From positions 1-48,394 of the forward strand of contig JAHITX010000139.1 of NCBI GenBank assembly GCA_018817425.1: DNA of 48,394 nt. Reading direction: 5' to 3'. This DNA is from Pseudomonadota bacterium. GTDB lineage: Bacteria > Desulfobacterota > Desulfobacteria > Desulfobacterales > RPRI01. The notes beneath the pieces are model-generated. The model saw only the letters and a list, made by a program, of their open reading frames with translations, had not been told where the DNA came from and did no database searches. Positions 42,486 through 48,394 of the stretch are shown here, piece after piece; within the stretch, counting starts at the first letter, position 1, and every line of letters starts with the position of its first letter. The position numbers and the translations under genes are program-made.

Positions 42486-42910
42486 TATTCTTCTGCCGAA
42501 GGAACATTTTTTCTGATTTTTTTTATTGTGCTTCGGCGATGCTTTGCTTCGAGCCGTTTTTTTCTTGAAGCAATGGATGGATTTGTTCTGATACGCTTCT
42601 TTTGTATCTCAGCTGCTTTTTGTATTAATTTAACAAGGCGGTCTGTTGCATCTTTTCGGTTTTTTATCTGGTCGCGGAATCGTTTGGCATTTATTATAAG
42701 TATGCCTTCAGATGAAACTTTTTTTCCTGAAATCTGAATGAGCCTGTTGCGCACATCATCGGGCAGTGAAGGAGAGTTTTTTACATTAAAGCGGAGCTGG
42801 ACGGCAGATGCCACCTTGTTAACATTTTGACCGCCCGGTCCCGAAGCCTGAATGAATTCTTCTTTTATTTCATCTTCTGAAATTGATATTTGATCTGTAA
42901 TTTGAATCAT
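42482..42910 (-). CDS. arfB: Alternative ribosome-rescue factor ArfB (YaeJ, ICT1-like)
   Basis: A 142-residue peptidyl-tRNA hydrolase that frees stalled ribosomes. The catalytic GGQ is in QASGPGGQNVNKVASAVQLRF near residue 27, and the C-terminus is the basic, unstructured tail (RKKRLEAKHRRSTIKKIRKN) that probes the empty mRNA channel. Length and layout are typical. Its ATG overlaps the stop of the NlpC/P60-like gene (ATGA). Confidence 0.96.
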   Translation of the reverse strand: MIQITDQISISEDEIKEEFIQASGPGGQNVNKVASAVQLRFNVKNSPSLPDDVRNRLIQISGKKVSSEGILIINAKRFRDQIKNRKDATDRLVKLIQKAAEIQKKRIRTNPSIASRKKRLEAKHRRSTIKKIRKNVPSAEEY

Positions 42911-43209
42911 TGGAGTATCCGGCGTGATTTCAGATAATGTTTTTTCCAGTAAGGATTGGAAAGCCTGGAAACAGTTACCCCTTTGCTGCTTGAAGTGTGG
43001 GCAAATTCTCCTTTTCCGATATAAATTCCTACATGTCTTTTATACCGCGGAGGATCAAAAAAAACCAGATCACCTGCTTTAAGCTTACGGTTTTCAACAG
43101 TTTCATTATACCTGGCTGTAGAATCTGTTTCTATCCCGTATTTTGCAGCACACCCTGAAATAAGCAACAGCAAAAAACAAACAAAGAATATATTTTTACA
43201 TGCATTCAT
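42907..43209 (-). CDS. NlpC/P60-like lipoprotein lacking its catalytic half
   Basis: A 100-residue lipoprotein: signal peptide with lipobox LLLISGCAAKY (Cys20). The mature part matches only the second half of an NlpC/P60 peptidase, with LKAGDLVFFDPP, RHVGIYIGKGEFAHTSSSKGV (catalytic His) and PYWKKHYLKSRRI. The catalytic DCSGxV segment that should precede is missing, with about 40-50 residues lost in frame between the lipobox region and the YN-x-VENRKLKAGD segment. It cannot act as a peptidase as read, and may be a remnant or a binding-only protein. It is coupled to arfB. Confidence 0.72.
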   Translation of the reverse strand: MNACKNIFFVCFLLLLISGCAAKYGIETDSTARYNETVENRKLKAGDLVFFDPPRYKRHVGIYIGKGEFAHTSSSKGVTVSRLSNPYWKKHYLKSRRILQ

Positions 43210-43372
43210 TTGTAAACCAGCATATCAAAAGTGATAATGAGAAGCAATATTTGCTTTTTCCTTATCACATAAGGTATCATGCGATCACTCGTTTGTATGC
43301 TTACTGAAATTCAAACAGGAATGGTAGGTTAAGGCTTTGAATTTAAATATAAATAAAGGGAAAAGAACCCTG

Positions 43373-43606
43373 ATGAAAAAGATTATTGTAGCATGTTTAG
43401 GTCTTATATCGCTTCTCTATCTTCTTAATATCGGCGTCGGAATAATTGAAATTATTCCTGACAATATTCCATTTGTAGGGAATTTAGATGAAGGAGGTGC
43501 CGCTTTGCTGCTTTTGATGTGTTTGCGGTATTTTGGCTTTGATCTGACGAAAATCTTCGAAAAGATGACCAAAACAAATAATGATATAATACCAAAAAGT
43601 GATTAA
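43373..43606 (+). CDS. Small membrane protein, DUF1232/YkvA-like
   Basis: A 77-residue protein with two membrane helices. The central IEIIPDNIPFVGNLDEGGAALLLL resembles the DUF1232 signature (DLIPDxIPxxGxxDD), with Glu in place of the first Asp. The ATG at 43373 starts right at the first helix (MKKIIVACLGLISLLYLL) and is preferred over an upstream ATG at 43337. The family has no firm function. Confidence 0.6.
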   Translation: MKKIIVACLGLISLLYLLNIGVGIIEIIPDNIPFVGNLDEGGAALLLLMCLRYFGFDLTKIFEKMTKTNNDIIPKSD

Positions 43607-43721
43607 TAATGCGTTATACTGATGATAAACAAATATATAGGCCTGATTTGCATTATAAAAACCAGACGAAATCAAAGGATGCTGGTATTTTTGCAACTTT
43701 AGGTTTCAAGGATAATATCCT

Positions 43722-45620
43722 ATGGCGTTAATCAGCATGCAGGATGTGAGTTGGGGCCTGGGAGGTACACCATTACTCGACAAAGTAAGCCTGCAAATTG
43801 AAAAGGGCGAACGTATCTGCCTGCTCGGGCGAAACGGTGTAGGCAAATCGAGCCTGATCAAGCTTATAAACGGCAGTCTGTTGCAAGACAGCGGAGAAAT
43901 CAGATTCCAGCAGGGTGCGACCACAGCTATTTTAGAGCAGGAAGTACCCTGCCAATCCGAAGGCTCTGTTTTCGATATGGTAGCTCTTGGCTTGGGACAT
44001 AAAGGCGAAACTCTTATCCAGTACCGCCGCTTATCCGACAACCTTGTGACAGATAACCCTGAGCACCTTTCCCTGTACGAAACGCTACAGCATCAGATGG
44101 ATGCTGCCAATGGATGGGTGTTGGCACCTCAAATCGAAGATTTGCTGGCGCGTGCAGGGCTTGATCCAGAATTGGATTTTGCCTCTCTTTCCGCAGGCAT
44201 GAAACGCCGTACAATGCTTTGCCGTGCCATGATCCGGCAACCCGATATACTTCTTTTGGACGAACCCACCAACCATCTGGATATCGACACTATCGTCTGG
44301 ATGGAGGACTATATTGCCAAAAACGTTCAAACCTTGCTCTTTGTATCCCATGACCGGGCATTTGTAAAAAGAATCGCAAACCGCATTCTTGAGCTGGATC
44401 GAGGCCGCTTGATCTCCTACGCCTGCAATTATGATACTTATTTAAAACGCAGAGAAGAAGATGCCCAAAGCGAGGCAAACCAAAACAGGCGATTCGACAA
44501 AAAGCTTTCGGCAGAAGAGGTCTGGATTCGCCAGGGCATAAAAGCCCGCCGGACAAGAAACGAAGGACGCGTTCGTGCTTTACAAAAATTGCGGGAAGCT
44601 TTTCGGGCGCGCCGGGCACAAATTGGCCGTGCGAACATGAAGACCCAGGATGTCGAACGAAGTGGCAAGCTGGTCATCGAAGCCAAAGAAATTTTATTTT
44701 CTTATGCCGATGTGCCATATATCAAGGGTTTTAGCACTGTAATTATGAGAGGGGATAAAATAGGGCTTATTGGTCCCAATGGTTCGGGTAAAACCACCCT
44801 GCTTAAAATACTGCTTAACGAAATCGCTCCGGATAGTGGCAGTATCCGTCACGGCACCAAGCTTCAGGTAGCCTATTTTGATCAATTGCGACTTTTGCTT
44901 GATGAAAACAAAACCGTAGTTCAAAATATTGGCGAAGGAAATGATTTTATAGAATTTAATGGACAAAACCGCCATGTGATTTCCTATCTTCAGGATTTTT
45001 TATTTCCTCCCGAACGTTCTCGTACACCGGTACACATCCTTTCCGGTGGTGAAAAAAATCGCCTGCTGCTTGCAAAGATGTTTGCCAAACCGGCCAATTT
45101 ACTTGTTATGGATGAGCCAACAAACGATCTGGATGCAGAAACACTGGAGCTTTTAGAAGATCTGCTGTTAGACTACACAGGAACCCTTTTGCTTGTAAGC
45201 CATGACCGTAGCTTTTTAAATAACGTGGTCACAAGCACTTTTGCCTTTGAGGGAAACGGCACAGTGCGTGAATACCCCGGTGGTTATGATGACTGGCTGG
45301 CCCAACGCCAGGTTATAGAGTCTTTACCCAAACAGGAAAATAAAACATCAAAGCCCCGTGTTTTAAAAAACAAACCGGAAAAACCCCGCAAACTGGGATT
45401 TAAGGAGCAACGGGACTTAGAAATCATGCCACGGGTAATCGACGAATTGGAAACTGAACAAAAGCAGCTTTTCGCCAATATGTCAGATCCGGCTTTTTAC
45501 AAAAAAGATAAAGTTGAAATCGATGCCATTACAAAACGCCTGAAAGTAATTGAGACGGAAATCTTAGCTGCTTATAAGCGCTGGGAAAAGCTGGATGCCA
45601 TTGCCGGGGCTTTGGAATAG
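43722..45620 (+). CDS. uup: ABC-F family ATPase Uup
   Basis: A 632-residue cytosolic protein with two ABC ATPase domains and no membrane part. Domain 1 has LLGRNGVGKSSL, LSAGMKRR and LLLDEPTNHLDIDT; domain 2 has LIGPNGSGKTTL, LSGGEKNRLLLA and LVMDEPTNDLDAET. A Lys/Glu-rich C-terminal coiled coil (about 560-630) is the mark of Uup within ABC-F; it binds ribosomes or branched DNA. Walker, signature and H-loop (SHDRxF) residues are intact in both halves. It converges on the IspH-UbiA gene with only 13 bp between stops. Confidence 0.94.
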   Translation: MALISMQDVSWGLGGTPLLDKVSLQIEKGERICLLGRNGVGKSSLIKLINGSLLQDSGEIRFQQGATTAILEQEVPCQSEGSVFDMVALGLGHKGETLIQYRRLSDNLVTDNPEHLSLYETLQHQMDAANGWVLAPQIEDLLARAGLDPELDFASLSAGMKRRTMLCRAMIRQPDILLLDEPTNHLDIDTIVWMEDYIAKNVQTLLFVSHDRAFVKRIANRILELDRGRLISYACNYDTYLKRREEDAQSEANQNRRFDKKLSAEEVWIRQGIKARRTRNEGRVRALQKLREAFRARRAQIGRANMKTQDVERSGKLVIEAKEILFSYADVPYIKGFSTVIMRGDKIGLIGPNGSGKTTLLKILLNEIAPDSGSIRHGTKLQVAYFDQLRLLLDENKTVVQNIGEGNDFIEFNGQNRHVISYLQDFLFPPERSRTPVHILSGGEKNRLLLAKMFAKPANLLVMDEPTNDLDAETLELLEDLLLDYTGTLLLVSHDRSFLNNVVTSTFAFEGNGTVREYPGGYDDWLAQRQVIESLPKQENKTSKPRVLKNKPEKPRKLGFKEQRDLEIMPRVIDELETEQKQLFANMSDPAFYKKDKVEIDAITKRLKVIETEILAAYKRWEKLDAIAGALE

Positions 45621-45633
45621 AAGAAAATATTTT

Positions 45634-47355
45634 TCAGGCAAACGGCCACAACAAAGCTATTATGCCTGCAATTATAAAATGAGATTCTACAAGAAATTCC
45701 AGCTTCGTTCCTGAAAGCATATAGCCCTCAATATGTTTTAAGAGAATCAAAAACAAAGATAAAGGACATAGAAAAAGAATAAAACCAAGATTTGTGATAA
45801 TATTAAATGCACCCGATACAAGCAAAAGCGCAACCATCGAAATAAGAATAGCCTTTAAAAGGCGTATAGTGCGTTCTTCTCCTATGATTATTGGAATTGT
45901 TTCCCTGCCTACAATGCGGTCGCCTTGCATATCAAGAATATCAAAAAAGGAGGTTCTCACAAAAGCCATGCACACAGACCATGTGAAAACCAGAATAATT
46001 CCGGGGCTGGCTTTTAAACACAAGGCAGGCAGAAGTGAAGTTACAACACCCCATGCAGCAGAAATCAGAACTGTTTTAGAGCCTGGGATATCTCTTATGC
46101 TTCTGTATTTGCCCTTTGTTATTTTTTCCGGGATAATCCTCAAATTGTAGGAAAGACCCATTATGCTGATAGATGAAAGAACAATAAATGGAGTAAGACC
46201 TATAGAATATGCAGTTAAAATGCCTGCACCTCCCGCCGAAATTGCGAGAAAGGCAAGTGGTATTTTATACTTGTTGTAAAAAACCGCTCTGTCCGGATCA
46301 TTGTAATAATCGGCGTTCATGCCTATAAGATTGTTTATTACATGCATTGAAAAAATATAAAGCATTGACATAACCACATATGGAAAATAATTTGAAGCAC
46401 CCAGCAGTTTGATGTTTGCATAACAAAGACATCCGGCTCCTATAGATACATAGATATTTCCTATAAACAAAGAATATTGTATATTGTAAAGTTGCTTGCG
46501 CCAGCCACGCGCCTTGTTATATGAAAGATCTTCTAAAGATCTGTAAACTCTTTTAATCAACCAGTTTGGTGTAGAAGCACCTGCTGTTATTCCGATATTT
46601 TTGGCAGAAGAAAGAGATGCCAGGTCAAGCTCGGATTCCGTTTCAATCTGATAAGCCGGCTTTCCGGCCTGTATAGCTGCTTCTGTAAGCCTTTGTGTAT
46701 TTCCGCTGTTATGTCCCCCAACTACAACTATTGCATCAACTTGTTCTGCAAGTTCTTTTACTTCAGCTTGCCTCATGGATGTTGAGTTGCAGATAGTATC
46801 ATAAAGCTTAAAATGAGGGTAATTACTTGCAACTAATTGCTTTACTTTTTCATAAAAATGGATGTTTTGTGTAGTCTGGGCGACAACTATTGCCTTCTCA
46901 AATTCGGGAAGAGCCTCAAGCTCTTCAATGCTTGCGACAGCATATCCGTGACCTCTGGCATACCCGAGCAGACCAATTACTTCCGGATGATTTTTATCCC
47001 CGATGATTATGGAGGTATACCCATCTTTTGCATGTTTACCGATTATAGTTTGTACTTTAATAACACGGGGACAAGTAGCATCAATTACCTTAAAACCTGA
47101 ATTTTTAAGACTTTTTTTTGTGCCTGGCGGTACCCCATGAGCCCTTATCAGCACAGTACCTGACCCTTTTTCAGGAATATCCTTGATAACTGTAATGCCT
47201 TTTTCGCGCAAAAGATCAAGCACCTGTGGGTTGTGGATAAGCGGCCCGAAAGTAAATATCGGCCATTTGTACTTATTGGGCATATCAAGAGCCATTTCAA
47301 CTGCTCTTCTAACACCCATACAAAAGCCCGCTGTTTTGGCTACAAGAATTTTCAT
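45634..47355 (-). CDS. ispH: IspH (LytB) fused to a UbiA-family prenyltransferase
   Basis: A 573-residue fusion. Residues 1-280 are a complete 4-hydroxy-3-methylbut-2-enyl diphosphate reductase, last step of the MEP pathway: cluster cysteines in GFCMGVRRA, DATCPRV and DTICNSTSMRQ, with IRAHGVPP and HPEVIGLLGY. Residues about 285-573 are a membrane domain of about eight helices of the UbiA family: a variant first motif NNLIGMNADYYNDPDR and the canonical second motif DILDMQGDRIVGRETIP. The first enzyme makes IPP/DMAPP, the second family uses prenyl diphosphates. There is no stop or frameshift between them. The acceptor of the UbiA domain is unknown. The ATG overlaps the stop of the CooT gene by 1 nt (TAATG). 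Confidence 0.92.
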   Translation of the reverse strand: MKILVAKTAGFCMGVRRAVEMALDMPNKYKWPIFTFGPLIHNPQVLDLLREKGITVIKDIPEKGSGTVLIRAHGVPPGTKKSLKNSGFKVIDATCPRVIKVQTIIGKHAKDGYTSIIIGDKNHPEVIGLLGYARGHGYAVASIEELEALPEFEKAIVVAQTTQNIHFYEKVKQLVASNYPHFKLYDTICNSTSMRQAEVKELAEQVDAIVVVGGHNSGNTQRLTEAAIQAGKPAYQIETESELDLASLSSAKNIGITAGASTPNWLIKRVYRSLEDLSYNKARGWRKQLYNIQYSLFIGNIYVSIGAGCLCYANIKLLGASNYFPYVVMSMLYIFSMHVINNLIGMNADYYNDPDRAVFYNKYKIPLAFLAISAGGAGILTAYSIGLTPFIVLSSISIMGLSYNLRIIPEKITKGKYRSIRDIPGSKTVLISAAWGVVTSLLPALCLKASPGIILVFTWSVCMAFVRTSFFDILDMQGDRIVGRETIPIIIGEERTIRLLKAILISMVALLLVSGAFNIITNLGFILFLCPLSLFLILLKHIEGYMLSGTKLEFLVESHFIIAGIIALLWPFA

Positions 47356-47549
47356 TACGAATTATGAGGTTTTAGAAATATTTTATGATCTACAAGTGAT
47401 AGAGAGTGCACCCTGGCTTTTATGAATTTTTGATCTCCGAATATGTTGACAAGTCTGATTCCATCACCTTCAGGCTCAACACTATCAACTGCTTCCATTA
47501 TAAGTTTATTGTCATTCTCTTCTATAAGATATGCATTGGCTTCGCACAT
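47355..47549 (-). CDS. cooT: CooT-family nickel-binding protein
   Basis: A 64-residue protein. MCEANAYLIEENDNKLIMEAV, PEGDGIRLVNIFGD and ARVHSLSLVDHKI fit the CooT family, whose Cys2 binds nickel in the dimer and which helps load Ni into CO dehydrogenase. AAGGAAGG precedes the ATG. It is translationally coupled to the IspH-UbiA gene. No CO-dehydrogenase gene is in the window, so a wider metal-handling role is possible. Confidence 0.88.
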   Translation of the reverse strand: MCEANAYLIEENDNKLIMEAVDSVEPEGDGIRLVNIFGDQKFIKARVHSLSLVDHKIFLKPHNS

Positions 47550-47627
47550 TTTAACCTTCCTTTAATATCTTTTTAATAGTCCATATTCCTTTGCCTGGCA
47601 TACTTAAAACAAAATATTTACACCAGA

Positions 47628-48095
47628 CTAATATTTGATGTTGCTTAAAGCTTGTTTTTTTGTAACCCCTTTAAGATTTTTATCTATCATTTCTTCAATC
47701 ATATGGGGAAGCGGAGAAGAAGAAACCCCGATTATTTCAACATTTTCCTGAGAAAGCGGAAGCAGAAGCTTTCTTGCACTGCAAGACGAAACAGATTGTG
47801 CAATTTGAGGTGTTACCTCACCCATCATGGCGTTTGCGAGAATTATCCCTATAGGTCCGATAACAATGTCAACCTGTTTTACGGTATGAACTATTGAGTT
47901 TTCACCTGATGCTCCACGATTTGCTCCGGCTTTTAACATTTGAGATGTTGCTATGGCATTTGTGCCAAGAGCAAGAATTTCAATTGTATCAACAACAACT
48001 TCCCTCAGTCTTTTAATGATTGCGCTTCCGATTCCGCCACCCTGGCCGTCTATTACGCAAATTCGTTTTATATTTAATTCTTCTTCCATACGCAT
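47628..48095 (-). CDS. DUF3842 family protein
   Basis: A 155-residue protein. ICVIDGQGGGIGSAIIKRLR is a nucleotide-binding-like glycine loop, followed by ALGTNAIATSQMLKAGANRGASGENSIV and VDIVIGPIGIILANAMMGEVTP, all hallmarks of DUF3842. The start is taken at the ATG at 48095; a frame opens back to 48191, but the extra 32 residues are Cys-rich, poorly conserved-looking and lack a good ribosome site. Function unknown. It lies upstream of CooT on the same strand, 78 bp apart. Confidence 0.82.
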   Translation of the reverse strand: MRMEEELNIKRICVIDGQGGGIGSAIIKRLREVVVDTIEILALGTNAIATSQMLKAGANRGASGENSIVHTVKQVDIVIGPIGIILANAMMGEVTPQIAQSVSSCSARKLLLPLSQENVEIIGVSSSPLPHMIEEMIDKNLKGVTKKQALSNIKY

Positions 48096-48253
48096 TGATA
48101 CCTTATTAAAAAATAAACAACTATTATCTACACACTTCTGCTTATAAGCACATTTTAATTCATTTGGTGTGTTATTAATTTTATAATGCAAATATTACTA
48201 CCAGTAAACTAACAGAATATTGAATTATCGTCAATGGAAAGAAGCATATTTAT

Positions 48254-48271
48254 CAGGGTAACCGCATTTGG
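48254..48271 (+). repeat. Possible insertion-sequence end, copy 3
   Basis: CAGGGTAACCGCATTTGG matches the sequence after the ISAs1 remnant (reverse complement of 1881-1898) in 16 of 18 bases. It may mark an IS end continuing past the window or a solo scar. Confidence 0.5.
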
Positions 48272-48310
48272 AATTCACATGATCTCCACGTAGATAAATC
48301 AACATCAATT

Positions 48311-48335
48311 CCCCCTTAACAAAGGGGGCAAGGGG
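48311..48335 (+). repeat. CCCCCTTAACAAAGGGGG hairpin repeat
   Basis: This is the same type of interspersed C-run/G-run hairpin as at 21629-21656 and 18255-18282, in the opposite orientation to 21629. Confidence 0.6.
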
Positions 48336-48394
48336 GTTGTTTAGTTCGCAGACTCCAATGCCCATAGTCGTTTCATATCATACAGTATCCTACA

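Noticed and set aside
1-48394. CRISPR array, tRNA or rRNA genes, phage genes
   Set aside because: No regularly spaced direct repeats, no cloverleaf-like sequence and no phage structural or integrase gene were recognised.

Overview
The window most likely comes from an AT-rich member of the Desulfobacterota (sulfate-reducer-type deltaproteobacteria). That is inferred from gene content: a GlcD/GlcF/HdrBC-like redox cluster, CooT and DUF3842 genes, a sigma-54 activator, and the interspersed hairpin repeats. No dsr or apr gene is present, so the physiology is not proven. No rRNA, tRNA or CRISPR array was seen.

Layout. (1) 1-5.9 kb is a decayed edge: remnants of an RND efflux operon (279-821), an ISAs1-type transposase remnant (1273-1877), intact htpG, and a broken calcium-type P-ATPase. 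(2) 5.9-22.7 kb is the most interesting part. A GAF sigma-54 activator is divergent from a -24/-12 promoter and a run of co-oriented genes: two AveC-like membrane proteins, FAD oxidase 1, Fe-S reductase 1, a GcvH-like lipoyl carrier, FAD oxidase 2, Fe-S reductase 2, a half-size FAD-oxidase-like protein, a lipoate ligase fused to DUF116, a geranylgeranyl-reductase-family flavoprotein (LipT-like), a radical SAM protein, HdrC-like and HdrB-like proteins, and a second radical SAM protein. The last part matches the LipS1/LipS2/LipT/sLpl lipoate-assembly route described for sHdr sulfur oxidisers and archaea. Here it is joined to two GlcD/GlcF-type modules, not to a full sHdr complex. (3) 22.9-32.3 kb holds glnE, a Tat-type M48/TPR lipoprotein, small proteins, a methyltransferase, and LPS kinase, glycosyltransferase and acyltransferase genes. 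(4) 32.4-42.5 kb holds ald-alr, then about 7.5 kb (PAS-GAF-GGDEF-EAL protein, broken PP2C phosphatase, Ser/Thr kinase fused to an FGE-sulfatase domain, copper-type P-ATPase) bracketed by alr and a deleted copy of the alr tail. (5) 42.2-48.4 kb holds a Dabb protein, arfB, an NlpC/P60 remnant, uup, an IspH-UbiA fusion, CooT and DUF3842.

Working model (inference): the sigma-54 activator turns on a membrane-associated oxidation system in which two flavoprotein/Fe-S pairs exchange electrons with a dedicated lipoyl carrier. The same locus encodes the enzymes that build lipoate on that carrier.

A non-autonomous transposable repeat is also present: 142-164 bp, 17-bp terminal inverted repeats, 4-bp target duplications. 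It has three full copies, one solo end, and an empty target site within the window that supports the insertion model.
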